A DNA stretch of 64,000 nucleotides from Dreissena polymorpha (taxonomy: Eukaryota > Mollusca > Bivalvia > Myida > Dreissenidae), in the NCBI RefSeq assembly GCF_020536995.1, contig NC_068366.1, positions 32,852,611-32,916,610 on the forward strand, in the 5' to 3' direction. The stretch's first letter is position 1. Each line of letters opens with the position of its first letter. Position numbers and translations under genes: made by a program. Under the pieces are notes generated by a model that was not told the origin of the DNA, did no database searches, and saw only the letters and a program-made list of their open reading frames with translations. Positions 1-10,188 of the stretch are shown piece after piece.

Positions 1-1273
1 CTAAGACAATAAACGTTTAAAACTGTTTTTTTTATTCACTATTTCCGCTCACCTTCAACTTTAAACATTATACAATTAAAGTTGATAATACACGTATACA
101 GGCACCCACTGGCTAACAAATTCTGCGTATTGTTTACACTGATCCTCTTGAACAGATACAGATTATTCCCAATATGGCGATATTAAAAAATATTCAATAT
201 AAACAGCTGATCAAAGACAGATCAATTCACACAAGTGCAGTAATACAATACATGCGGCTTACGCTTAAGTAGTTACTTTTTATGTTAGACTGTTATTAAA
301 GTATTAAGTATTAAAAAAATAAACCATTTAAAAGTTATAGCAATCAAACCACGTACTCGAAAGACTTTTAAGTTAGATTTTTTGTTAAAAATGACGTGGA
401 GTAGGTTCCTATGAAAAGACTGAGCGAGACTGTCTTGGAGCAAAAAATTGGCTCCTTATATACTCTGAGATGGGATCGACCATAAATCTGGGGCGAAAAG
501 CGGTCGAAAAATGGTCGTAAGGTGGTCATGTACCAACTATCGGCCAATGACCAAAAATACATGGGCAAAAAGTGGTCGGTGACGAAATAACTGGTCAATG
601 ACGTCATTATGACTTAGCTACATTCGAACGTCAACTTAACAACTGACTCAGTAAAACAGACAAATGGCAGCCATCTTGGATTTAAAATAAGAATTAAACA
701 TAAAGCGCAGTTAAATTATGACATTTACAAGAGCGGTGTATTATACCATGAAATAGTGTGGGCGTTTTCTGTTCGTTGCCGACATCCTTGACTTGGAACA
801 ATTCAACCGTTACGAACACAGGAAGTAAGATGGCTGACGGCTGACAAAAATGTGATTTCACTCAGAGGAGTTTTACGATTTCTTAATGGATAATGGCATT
901 TTAAGCAAAAAAGGAACAAACATATAAGGAGACTAAGTAGAAATTAATTACATGCAATGGATATTACCATTCACAAACGTGAGTAAGAAGTTGAATATAT
1001 GCTTTAAGGATCAGTGTAATGAAATTTCGCGAGTCGTAATGTTACTTGCAATGTAAAGTCGGAACACAATCAAGCCCAGGATAAAATACATATTAAGTGT
1101 AAAATTGTGCTTATAAAATAATAAAATTTGATAAGCACAGTTTATACAAAACAACGTTGGACATGACCACTCGCGTTGGGTGCCTGTTTAAGATGACAAA
1201 ACAACAACATCAAAAGGTAAGAATTGTTAAAAAAAACATCTTTAAAGCCAATCAGAAATGCTGGGGCATTTCA
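1..1273 (-). repeat. 3' LTR of the Ty3/Gypsy element (cut by window edge)
   Basis: Same sequence as 8913-10188. The three outermost bases fall outside the window, so the outer flank and any target-site duplication cannot be seen. Confidence 0.94.
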
Positions 1274-1286
1274 TTACCCCCCTCGC
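1274..1286 (-). other. Polypurine tract next to the 3' LTR
   Basis: Read on the minus strand the tract is GCGAGGGGGGTAA, immediately followed by the TGAAATG start of the LTR. This is the position and composition expected for the plus-strand primer of an LTR retrotransposon. Confidence 0.7.
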
Positions 1287-1601
1287 ACAAAATTGGCTCT
1301 CCTGAGCCAATTCACAAATGTCAATTTCAATTCATTTTAAACATGAATGAAAGTATACATTCAAAAGTATATTGGTGGCCTTAATAGCGAGGTTTCACTG
1401 TATTCAAATATGTTTGAACTTTTATGAATAAACATTTAAACTAAAATTTGAAGTAATGTTATAAACAGTACATTAACAGATTGTTCATATGAACTTCCTG
1501 ACAATGGCACTTCTTCATTGTCAAGTGTCTTTTTGTAAATTTAAACTTTAAACTGTAAAGATTATAATTAAAAACAATGTTCATGTACTGAGTGTTTAAA
1601 G

Positions 1602-2735
1602 TCACTTTCTAATGTTTTTATAAACACTTTTCACTGATGAGCGGTTCTCTCTTCGCCGCAACCTGTCCATGTCGTCCCTTACCTGGAGCACGGCCGTGGT
1701 TACTCTGTGCAGCAAGTCGTTCTGCCTCTCCAACAACCGGGTATGACGGCTCATTTCTGTCACAATCCTTTCTACACCTGCAGCCATATCCGAGGTTAGT
1801 TTTTGGATGTTCCCCAGGATTAGGGACGTTGGCACTGCTGTTTCAACACGCTCCTCGGGGACTTTCGGAAGGGATCTAGTGGGAGACGCAGATTGTCTGA
1901 CCTGCTTGGCTGGAGTAGGCTGAACATCGGGATCTACCCCTTTAGCCGTTGTTGACCCACTACACACCTTTTGCGCCAGCAACTCCAGAGGCTCTTCATC
2001 CAGGAAATCCAAGCTTGAAGTGTCATCCAGTTGCAGGACGATCTCATCCTGGATGGGTGTTCCAGGTGTCACAACCGACTTGACGAACTTGGCTCCTGCA
2101 GTAGAATTTGGAGTCTTCGCAGGCTGGAATAGCTGGGCCTGACCTGCTGCCTTCGGTGTAGGCCTGTAGACCGGGACTTCATTAGAAATATGGTTCTGAA
2201 TGAACCAGCCATTCGAGATATCTTGAAGCGGAAGCGGCAGATGGTTGGGCACATAGGGTTGATGCCTGTTCAGACCCGTCGGCGCGGCAATGACGGGTGA
2301 CTGGAGTTTAGGCGCCTGAGTAGGTGTAAGCCAATCAGGTAGTATTGGATTTTCTTCAGGGGCATCAAACCACCCTTCTTCTGCTTCGTCCGCATGTGGT
2401 TCCGATACAGGGTCTCCCAAACGTTCAATGTCCAACTCGGAGACAATGTAAGGGTTATCTGATTTATTCAGATAACGACGTAAATCCGTTACGCCCCTCA
2501 TCTTCGCATCCTTAACATGGGGTGCGTATTTCGTAACGTGATCCAGAAGGTGCTGCTGTGTCTGACATCTGAAGCTGCAGAGGCTGCATGTGTAAGGTAC
2601 TTGATCAAAAGTAACATGGTATTTGAAGAAATGACCCACCAGTCTTCCCTTTCTGTCGGTCTTCTGACATTTTTTGCAGCGGTACTGCACCCTTGGTTTC
2701 TTTGCTGTCTCCATATCCTGCAAATATAGCATCAT
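1602..2735 (-). CDS. Third frame: two-zinc-finger, helical-tail protein of unknown function
   Basis: 377-residue frame between the end of pol and the 3' LTR, the place where env sits in retrovirus-like elements. It is not an envelope: there is no signal peptide and no membrane segment. Residues 18-73 hold two C2H2-like fingers: C20, C23, H35, H40, and C50, C53, H66, H73. The centre is acidic and Pro-rich and looks disordered. Residues about 300-365 are charged with regularly spaced hydrophobics (Leu, Met, Val), suggesting a coiled coil, and the end is basic. On the minus strand a TTTGCAG acceptor-like site (about 2718) precedes a second ATG (Met8), so a spliced message starting at Met8 is possible. 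I do not recognise a homologue. It could be a captured host zinc-finger gene or an element-specific nucleic-acid-binding protein. Not Gag, since it lacks a CCHC knuckle. Confidence 0.7.
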   Translation of the reverse strand: MMLYLQDMETAKKPRVQYRCKKCQKTDRKGRLVGHFFKYHVTFDQVPYTCSLCSFRCQTQQHLLDHVTKYAPHVKDAKMRGVTDLRRYLNKSDNPYIVSELDIERLGDPVSEPHADEAEEGWFDAPEENPILPDWLTPTQAPKLQSPVIAAPTGLNRHQPYVPNHLPLPLQDISNGWFIQNHISNEVPVYRPTPKAAGQAQLFQPAKTPNSTAGAKFVKSVVTPGTPIQDEIVLQLDDTSSLDFLDEEPLELLAQKVCSGSTTAKGVDPDVQPTPAKQVRQSASPTRSLPKVPEERVETAVPTSLILGNIQKLTSDMAAGVERIVTEMSRHTRLLERQNDLLHRVTTAVLQVRDDMDRLRRRENRSSVKSVYKNIRK

Positions 2736-3214
2736 GGGATGAAGGGCGAGTTACCGGTCTAGTTGAGGGAACCAATCTGTCTTTGATCAAAAACACTTTG
2801 TTTTGACCCCTTTAATTACGCTGACTTTATGGTACCTTTTTTCACGAATTTAGAACTTTTGTGGATGACTGTGATACCATTAACATTTAGGTTACTTATT
2901 TTTATATTTAATTTAAGTCTTGCGAGCTCGCCAAGTGTCGGTGATATTATGACTGTGATATAGTTGACGCCGATTTGTTGAGTTTTTTGTTTATTGTTAA
3001 TAACCTGTTTATTGTTAATATTCTTGTACACATGTCTGTGATAAACGGACTGGCTATAAACCAGACTTTTCTATCATAGTTTTTTTTTTTTTTTACTTTC
3101 ACTTTATTTTTATAGAGTACATTGTACATTATCAACAAATTCAAATTGCAGTATGAACAATCATATACTAACGAAGTAAAACTTAATGCACTTGCTAAAC
3201 CGATACTTGATTAA

Positions 3215-6200
3215 CTAATTTACACTTTTTTTGCACTTCACTTTCAGTTTATTTTGCACTTTTAACACCCAAGCTGGGATGTTTTTGCCTCTGTACGGCT
3301 TCAATTTATCATGATGCACAAGTCTATTATGACCATCTCTGTCAATTTGTATCATGAAGTTAATTGCGGATCTCTTTTCTTTAATAAGCATAGGTCCCTC
3401 ATAGGTTTGCTCGAGTTTAGGACAAGATCCAACTTTACGACTTTCGTTCAAACACCACACTGGGTCGCCCACTTTATATTCTTGGAGTGAAGCCTTCTGG
3501 TCGTACACTGCCTTGCTGCGTTTTGCTCTTTGTTTTAGGTGGTTTCTGGCAATTTCATGGACACGGACCAGCCTTTCTCGTAGTTGTCCAATGTAGCCGG
3601 CTTGTTGCTCAGGTATGACATTGGGGGAAGGACTGACATACACGAGATCAGCTGGCAGACGGACTTCTTGACCCGAGACCATCATGTTTGGAGAGAAACC
3701 TGTCGCCTCATGGGGTGTAGCTCTGTAAGCACCAGCGAGACTGCCAAGGTGCTGATCCCAGCTTGCCTGCTCCCCCGCTAAGTATGACTTTACCATTTTG
3801 ATTAGCGTGCGATTGAACCGCTCCACTTGTCCGTTTCCTCTGGGATTCCTCGCACTGGTCCTCGACTTGGTAACCTGTAGAATACTGCACAGCTCTTTGA
3901 AGAGGTTGCTCTCAAATGCGGCACCTTGATCACTGTGTATCTGCAGCGGCGAACCCCATCGTGCGATGAAATGCTCAATGACCGCATTGGCACAGGTTTC
4001 TGCGGTTTGATCGGCTACGGGGATGACCTCAACATATTTCGTAAAGTAGTCACTCATGACCAGGATGAACCGGTTACCTCTAGATGTTACGGGCAGGGGA
4101 CCCAGGAAGTCCATGCAGAGAAGATCCCATGGAGCTCCTGACTTCAGGTGGCCCATTGGAGCTCGAGGTAGACGCTGTGGTTTCTTATTTGCTTCACAGA
4201 CATCACATTGCTGGACATACAACTTCACGTCGGTCTTGAGGTCGTACCAGTAATGCACCTTGGTGATGTTCGCCTTTGTGCGTTTGATACCTTGGTGTCC
4301 TCCTACAACGGTGTCGTGCATCTGGCCAATCAGATTGGTCCTCAGCTGAGTGGGCACCACCAAACGTTTGACGGATACTCCATTGAACGGACACTTGAGG
4401 TACAGCACATCATCGTCTAGGTGGAGCTGCTCCCACATCAGTACGTAGTGTCGTGCTTCAGGGCTCCAGTAGGCTGTATCGTCTCTGGACGGCCTTCTTT
4501 GTTCTTTGAACAAGGACTTTACAGGACCGATGCAGGGATCAGAATTTTGAAGCCTTGCCATTTCCTGTGGAGAGTATGTTTCCATCCAGGCCTTGGCTCT
4601 TGTCACCACTCTTGAGATGTTACCCGGGGTGCTACCATCGCTGCTCTTTTCACCTGACCTGACCTCTGCTCTATCATCGAGAATAGGGGGTTTCCAGCTA
4701 GCCAGCATGATTTCCGCTCTGCGCTGACACTTCGAACATGGACCGCATCTAAGGGGCTCGCTCATGTCCACCTGGTCACAGGAACAGTCTCTAGGACTCT
4801 CACACCGTGAAAGTGCATCACAGTGTGTCTGCTTTGTGCCAGGGCGATACTCTATGCTGAAATCAAAAGGCGATAAAATTTCGATCCAACGCGCGATTTT
4901 ACCGCTTGGCTCTTTCATACTGAAGAGCCAAACAAGGGCTTGGTGATCACTTCTGACAACAAAATGGCGACCTAGCAAATACTGGCGAAAGTACTGGACA
5001 AAGTAAACTACAGCTAATAACTCTTGTTCGGTGATGCAGTAATTTCTTTCAGCACGGTTCATAGCTCTGCTTGCGTAAGAGATGACCCGCTCACGACCTT
5101 CTTGTTCTTGCGACAGTACGCCACCTATTCCCAGGCCAGATGCATCTACATCAAGCAAGAATGTTCCGCCATCATTGAGTGGATAGCCCATCACTTCCGG
5201 ACTCACCAGTGCATCTTTAATGGCCTTAAAAGCTTCTTCTTGCGCGTCATCCCAGTGGAAAACTGCGTCCTTGCAAGTGAGTTGTATCAGGGGACGGGCC
5301 TTGCGAGCGAAATCTTTTATGAATCTCCTGTAGTAGGACCCGGTTGCCACGAACTGCTTTACTTGCTTTGGGGTGTTTGGTTTTGGCCAGTCAAGAATTT
5401 TGGCTACGTTGGTTGGGTCTGGCTGTAAACCTTCTTCTGACACGATGTGTCCTAAAAATCGCACCTTGGTTTGTAGCAGGTGACATTTGTCTGGTTTCAA
5501 CTTTAATCCGGCTAACCGTAGCCGACTGAGCACCTCGTCCACCCGGCTCATATGACCTTCGAAATTAGCGTGGTAGATGATTATGTCATCGATGTACACC
5601 AGACAGGTCAACCACTGCAGGCCTTGGAGTGCCAACTCCATCGTTCTCTGAAAGGTACTAGCAGCATTATTGAGCCCAAACGGCATACGGGTCATCTCGA
5701 ATTGCCCGAACTTGCAAACGAACGCACTTTTGGGTATATCTGCTTCCTTTAAGGGAATCTGGAAATAACCTGACGTAAGGTCCAAACTGCTGAAGTACTT
5801 CGATCCTGCTACTGCGTCCAGGCAATCCTGCACCCTTGGCAACGGGAAACCGTCCTGCTTGACTAAAGCATTCACCCTCCTATAGTCCACACAAGGTCGA
5901 ACCGATCCGTCCTTTTTCTTCACCAGGACTATTGGGCTTGCCCATGGAGAGGTGCTCTCACGGATAACACCTTTCTGCAAGAGGTCTTCTATTGCTTGCT
6001 TTTCTTCCTCGGCATACGCTAGTGGGACTCTCCTTGGCCTTTGTCTTACAGGTGCCGCATTATCGGTGTTTATGGCGTGCTCGGCCAGATGTGTCAGACC
6101 AAGATCCCAGTCATCTTTTGAGAAGGTATCACTGTGTTTGATAAGAAGGCTTGCTATTTGTTGGGCTTCTTGATGACTACTCCCCAAAGTGGATCGCTCA

Positions 6201-7036
6201 AACAAGTTAATCAGGTGCTTCGGTATCTCTTTTGACGCTGACATCGGCATGCTTTTGATATGATCCGACCTTGCAGACTCTTGACTTGTCTTCACTCGGC
6301 GGATGGGTGCATGGTTCAATTTGTCTTCAGTACATTCTTCTTTGGCCAGCACACTTACGATGCGCTCGATCCTTTCTGCCCTACCGATTTCGGTGTCTTG
6401 TCGAAGCATGACTTCCGTGGAGAAAGGATTTAAAATCCTGATACTACATGTTGGTGATTGATTGACATTGACCAACGTTGTTGCCATTCGAAGTGCATAC
6501 ATGTCCTCTAACTGTTGGACAGGTTCGACTATGAAGTCAGAGTTGACGTCTTCGTCATCGTCTGTGAAGCGCTCCACAAATACGCTTACAACTGCCTCGG
6601 CCATACCAGGAAGTATCATGTCGTTTGCTACCGTAACGCGCCTGGCCCTGTTGGACTTGCCCACCTGGAATATAGGTATCTCGAGCCTATCGAGGAGGAT
6701 CTTGTTGCTGCTTAACAAGATATCTGCTGGTTCTCCGTGTCTTCCCTTAAGAATGTCGTACCCCAACAATGCTTCGTCTTCTATTTCAGCAATAATGACC
6801 TTTTCAGACAGTAAAAGTGGGCCCAGCTCAAGATCCATAATCGCTTCACCAGCATCCTTAATTGGTGCCCCGTTTGCACCAACCAATCGGGATGATCTGT
6901 CCAACAGCGGACGTGAAGTGACCGGCAACTGATTAAATGCCCTCGTCGAGATGATGGTCCGTGAAGCACCCGTATCTGCCGTGAACGTTACCGGATGACC
7001 GTTTACCTTGCCGTGTACATAAACCCCTTCTGCCAA
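3215..7036 (-). CDS. pol: Pol polyprotein: protease, RT, RNase H, integrase
   Basis: 1273 residues counted from 7036. That first codon is TTG and the frame is open further upstream, so it is not a true start; pol is probably made by read-through from gag. Domains in order: aspartic protease with DTGA at 21-24; reverse transcriptase at about 340-530 with YIDD at 481-484; RNase H at about 625-745 beginning DVDASG; integrase with an HHCC zinc site (H907, H914, C944, C947) and the catalytic triad D976, D1036, E1072, the last two 36 apart as in the DD35E pattern. A C-terminal region with a GP-containing module follows (near residue 1220). The residue numbers are hand counts. The function is copying and inserting the element. 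RT before integrase marks Ty3/Gypsy rather than Copia or BEL. Confidence 0.95.
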   Translation of the reverse strand: MAEGVYVHGKVNGHPVTFTADTGASRTIISTRAFNQLPVTSRPLLDRSSRLVGANGAPIKDAGEAIMDLELGPLLLSEKVIIAEIEDEALLGYDILKGRHGEPADILLSSNKILLDRLEIPIFQVGKSNRARRVTVANDMILPGMAEAVVSVFVERFTDDDEDVNSDFIVEPVQQLEDMYALRMATTLVNVNQSPTCSIRILNPFSTEVMLRQDTEIGRAERIERIVSVLAKEECTEDKLNHAPIRRVKTSQESARSDHIKSMPMSASKEIPKHLINLFERSTLGSSHQEAQQIASLLIKHSDTFSKDDWDLGLTHLAEHAINTDNAAPVRQRPRRVPLAYAEEEKQAIEDLLQKGVIRESTSPWASPIVLVKKKDGSVRPCVDYRRVNALVKQDGFPLPRVQDCLDAVAGSKYFSSLDLTSGYFQIPLKEADIPKSAFVCKFGQFEMTRMPFGLNNAASTFQRTMELALQGLQWLTCLVYIDDIIIYHANFEGHMSRVDEVLSRLRLAGLKLKPDKCHLLQTKVRFLGHIVSEEGLQPDPTNVAKILDWPKPNTPKQVKQFVATGSYYRRFIKDFARKARPLIQLTCKDAVFHWDDAQEEAFKAIKDALVSPEVMGYPLNDGGTFLLDVDASGLGIGGVLSQEQEGRERVISYASRAMNRAERNYCITEQELLAVVYFVQYFRQYLLGRHFVVRSDHQALVWLFSMKEPSGKIARWIEILSPFDFSIEYRPGTKQTHCDALSRCESPRDCSCDQVDMSEPLRCGPCSKCQRRAEIMLASWKPPILDDRAEVRSGEKSSDGSTPGNISRVVTRAKAWMETYSPQEMARLQNSDPCIGPVKSLFKEQRRPSRDDTAYWSPEARHYVLMWEQLHLDDDVLYLKCPFNGVSVKRLVVPTQLRTNLIGQMHDTVVGGHQGIKRTKANITKVHYWYDLKTDVKLYVQQCDVCEANKKPQRLPRAPMGHLKSGAPWDLLCMDFLGPLPVTSRGNRFILVMSDYFTKYVEVIPVADQTAETCANAVIEHFIARWGSPLQIHSDQGAAFESNLFKELCSILQVTKSRTSARNPRGNGQVERFNRTLIKMVKSYLAGEQASWDQHLGSLAGAYRATPHEATGFSPNMMVSGQEVRLPADLVYVSPSPNVIPEQQAGYIGQLRERLVRVHEIARNHLKQRAKRSKAVYDQKASLQEYKVGDPVWCLNESRKVGSCPKLEQTYEGPMLIKEKRSAINFMIQIDRDGHNRLVHHDKLKPYRGKNIPAWVLKVQNKLKVKCKKSVN

Positions 7037-7134
7037 CTTCCTTGGCCTCTGTACATCCCTATTGGTAGCGGCTTCATCCGTACGGCTACGGATCTGTTGC
7101 TTCTCCTCCTTTCCATCATGGCCTTTGCAGCTCT

Positions 7135-8589
7135 CTAATGGGACCTCCCTTTGGCCGCAAGGGCTGGTCCCTGTTCGTTTAAATGGTTGTCTGCTGTCTT
7201 CCTTAACTCGGTCTTGACGTTTGGCGAACCTTGTTTAGTGGCTGTACACTCCCTAGCGTAGTGACCCTTCTCATGGCACTTGAAACATTCGACCTCCCTT
7301 TTTAACCAGGGTCTTCTTTCCGATTTCTGTGCCTCTAGAGATTCAAGCCTTTTAAGGATCTGCTGCATTAGTGCCTCCTGGCGGTCAATCGCCGACTCGC
7401 TGGACCAATGCTGTTTCTCCGTGTTGGGACTACGCATTTCAATAGTCTTATACTGCCTCTTGTACGGACTGTCGTGCTGCCTGGTGTCCCGATGTCGCTG
7501 CTTGTCGTCCGCCTCCATGCACTCTGTTGCTCTCCTGGTAGGCCGTCGCTGCTTCCAATCGCCCTTATGGGTGCTTTTAGTGATTTGCAAGAAGGACACG
7601 GCATAGAAGACGGCGTCTTCAATATTGGATGGCTCTTTATTAAACTCGACTTCAAAACGAGCGTCCTGGTCTAGGAGACCATCTAAAAATTGGCGTACCA
7701 GATCTTCGTCACGCGTGCGCCTATCCCGATGCGGATGTCCCTTGTCATAAAGCATCTTCAAATTAGCCGCGTACTCTTCTACGGACTCGCTGTGTTGCTG
7801 CACTCGATGGTTGAATCTAGAAGCAAACGAGCGTGCTGACTCCAGCACTCGGTATCGCCCCCCTATCTCAGATACCAAGGATTGGTAGTTGCTTACCACC
7901 GATGCGTGAAGCTGCGTAAAGACAAACTCGGCCGCCTGCCCTTCTATGTTTTGCAGCAGATGGTCTAGCCTTCGCTCGTCTCCCCAACCCATGCGGTCTG
8001 CAATGGTATCGAACCTGGCAATCCAAACTTGCCAGTTTTCATTGCCGGTGAATGGGGACACCTTGATCCGCTCGTTGGTGGGCATGCATACCCGTTGAGG
8101 AGCCCGCTGAGGTGGCGGAGTAAACTGATGGTTTGCAGGTGCTGCCCACGGTTGATTGCTATCTCCCCCTGCGTGGAAGCTTGGAGCATCCGGTCTAAGG
8201 GCGGACATGTTGACATTAATCAGGGCCGTGCCATCGAGGGACGAAGCAGGCTGTTGCAATGAACTACCCCGATCACCAACCGGCCTAGCTCTGGTGCTAG
8301 TCTGCGCATTGGCCGATGCCTCTGGGTGAGCCCCCTTAGCTACCTTAACCTCAGTGGCAAGGTCCCTGATACAACTCTGAAGCGTATCTACGGCCTTCCA
8401 GAGGTCACGAGATGATCTACGGCGAGATGGTTGTTTGCTTAGACTCATGGGTCGGTGTGTAGAATCGCTATCAGAGGCTTCTGATACTGTTTCCGGGTCG
8501 ATATAATCGGCGCCTGGACTCTCTGCATTAACCGGGCCATCCTCATTGTAAGGGAGATTGAACTGGACTTCAGGGTCACTGTTAGCCAT
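7135..8589 (-). CDS. gag: Gag polyprotein of the Ty3/Gypsy element
   Basis: 484-residue frame starting at an ATG about 320 bases inside the 5' LTR. The first 60 or so residues are acidic and Ser/Arg-rich. The middle (about 176-330) looks like a retrotransposon gag/capsid region, with the block beginning FTGNENWQVWIARF. A CCHC zinc knuckle of form CX2CX4HX4C lies at residues 435-448 (starting CFKCHEKGHY). The role in the family is assembly of the cytoplasmic particle and binding of the element RNA through the knuckle. The frame ends about 100 bases before the first usual residues of the protease. Pol lies in the -1 frame relative to gag and stays open back into the gag end, which fits the read-through by -1 frameshifting that many Ty3/Gypsy elements use. 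Confidence 0.9.
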   Translation of the reverse strand: MANSDPEVQFNLPYNEDGPVNAESPGADYIDPETVSEASDSDSTHRPMSLSKQPSRRRSSRDLWKAVDTLQSCIRDLATEVKVAKGAHPEASANAQTSTRARPVGDRGSSLQQPASSLDGTALINVNMSALRPDAPSFHAGGDSNQPWAAPANHQFTPPPQRAPQRVCMPTNERIKVSPFTGNENWQVWIARFDTIADRMGWGDERRLDHLLQNIEGQAAEFVFTQLHASVVSNYQSLVSEIGGRYRVLESARSFASRFNHRVQQHSESVEEYAANLKMLYDKGHPHRDRRTRDEDLVRQFLDGLLDQDARFEVEFNKEPSNIEDAVFYAVSFLQITKSTHKGDWKQRRPTRRATECMEADDKQRHRDTRQHDSPYKRQYKTIEMRSPNTEKQHWSSESAIDRQEALMQQILKRLESLEAQKSERRPWLKREVECFKCHEKGHYARECTATKQGSPNVKTELRKTADNHLNEQGPALAAKGRSH

Positions 8590-8912
8590 TTTATGTTATG
8601 TTGTTTAATCTTATGTCTCAATAAATGATTTAAAATTATAAGAGTTCAATTTTCTGTTCACAATTAAAGTTATATTCTTTGTTGTTGTTAGTTAACTGTG
8701 TGTTACTAAACCAGACCTTTAATATAAACGAAATAGGTTCGGTAGCGTTCTTATTCTTCTGGAAGACTAGGAACAAATCACTGAATACTGATTTTATAGG
8801 AATGTAACAGTATTCCACCGCTGACCGCCATAAATATGTAGCGTTCTGCCGATTGCGTTGATCTATTTAGTGTTACTTTACTGTACAGATAAATTCTGGA
8901 TGGTTAATAAAA

Positions 8913-10188
8913 TGACTAAGACAATAAACGTTTAAAACTGTTTTTTTTATTCACTATTTCCGCTCACCTTCAACTTTAAACATTATACAATTAAAGTTGA
9001 TAATACACGTATACAGGCACCCACTGGCTAACAAATTCTGCGTATTGTTTACACTGATCCTCTTGAACAGATACAGATTATTCCCAATATGGCGATATTA
9101 AAAAATATTCAATATAAACAGCTGATCAAAGACAGATCAATTCACACAAGTGCAGTAATACAATACATGCGGCTTACGCTTAAGTAGTTACTTTTTATGT
9201 TAGACTGTTATTAAAGTATTAAGTATTAAAAAAATAAACCATTTAAAAGTTATAGCAATCAAACCACGTACTCGAAAGACTTTTAAGTTAGATTTTTTGT
9301 TAAAAATGACGTGGAGTAGGTTCCTATGAAAAGACTGAGCGAGACTGTCTTGGAGCAAAAAATTGGCTCCTTATATACTCTGAGATGGGATCGACCATAA
9401 ATCTGGGGCGAAAAGCGGTCGAAAAATGGTCGTAAGGTGGTCATGTACCAACTATCGGCCAATGACCAAAAATACATGGGCAAAAAGTGGTCGGTGACGA
9501 AATAACTGGTCAATGACGTCATTATGACTTAGCTACATTCGAACGTCAACTTAACAACTGACTCAGTAAAACAGACAAATGGCAGCCATCTTGGATTTAA
9601 AATAAGAATTAAACATAAAGCGCAGTTAAATTATGACATTTACAAGAGCGGTGTATTATACCATGAAATAGTGTGGGCGTTTTCTGTTCGTTGCCGACAT
9701 CCTTGACTTGGAACAATTCAACCGTTACGAACACAGGAAGTAAGATGGCTGACGGCTGACAAAAATGTGATTTCACTCAGAGGAGTTTTACGATTTCTTA
9801 ATGGATAATGGCATTTTAAGCAAAAAAGGAACAAACATATAAGGAGACTAAGTAGAAATTAATTACATGCAATGGATATTACCATTCACAAACGTGAGTA
9901 AGAAGTTGAATATATGCTTTAAGGATCAGTGTAATGAAATTTCGCGAGTCGTAATGTTACTTGCAATGTAAAGTCGGAACACAATCAAGCCCAGGATAAA
10001 ATACATATTAAGTGTAAAATTGTGCTTATAAAATAATAAAATTTGATAAGCACAGTTTATACAAAACAACGTTGGACATGACCACTCGCGTTGGGTGCCT
10101 GTTTAAGATGACAAAACAACAACATCAAAAGGTAAGAATTGTTAAAAAAAACATCTTTAAAGCCAATCAGAAATGCTGGGGCATTTCA
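8913..10188 (-). repeat. 5' LTR of the Ty3/Gypsy element
   Basis: Complete 1276-bp repeat. On the minus strand it begins TGAAATGCC and ends CTTAGTCA. It matches 1-1273 without an indel. A 79-residue open frame inside it (and its twin in the other LTR) has no recognisable domain and is probably chance. Confidence 0.95.

Larger units (their letters stand above)
1..10188 (-). mobile_element. Ty3/Gypsy-type LTR retrotransposon, looks whole
   Basis: Seen: two direct repeats of about 1.27 kb (1-1273 and 8913-10188) flank an internal region read on the minus strand in the order gag, pol (protease, RT, RNase H, integrase), third frame. RT before integrase is the Ty3/Gypsy (Metaviridae) order. Each LTR has TG...CA ends when read on the minus strand; the 3' LTR lacks its last three bases because the window starts there. 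The LTRs lie at a constant offset of 8915 bases and I saw no difference between them, so the insertion is very recent. A purine-rich tract abuts the 3' LTR. All three frames are open. The left flank is outside the window, so no target-site duplication can be checked. I found no convincing tRNA-complementary primer site next to 8912. The clade within Ty3/Gypsy is not resolved. Confidence 0.95.

Noticed and set aside
368-607. 79-codon open frame repeated in both LTRs
   Set aside because: No domain, and two identical copies are expected simply because the LTRs are identical.
5024-5428. 134-codon frame on the plus strand over pol
   Set aside because: It is the shadow of the pol gene on the other strand and has no domain.
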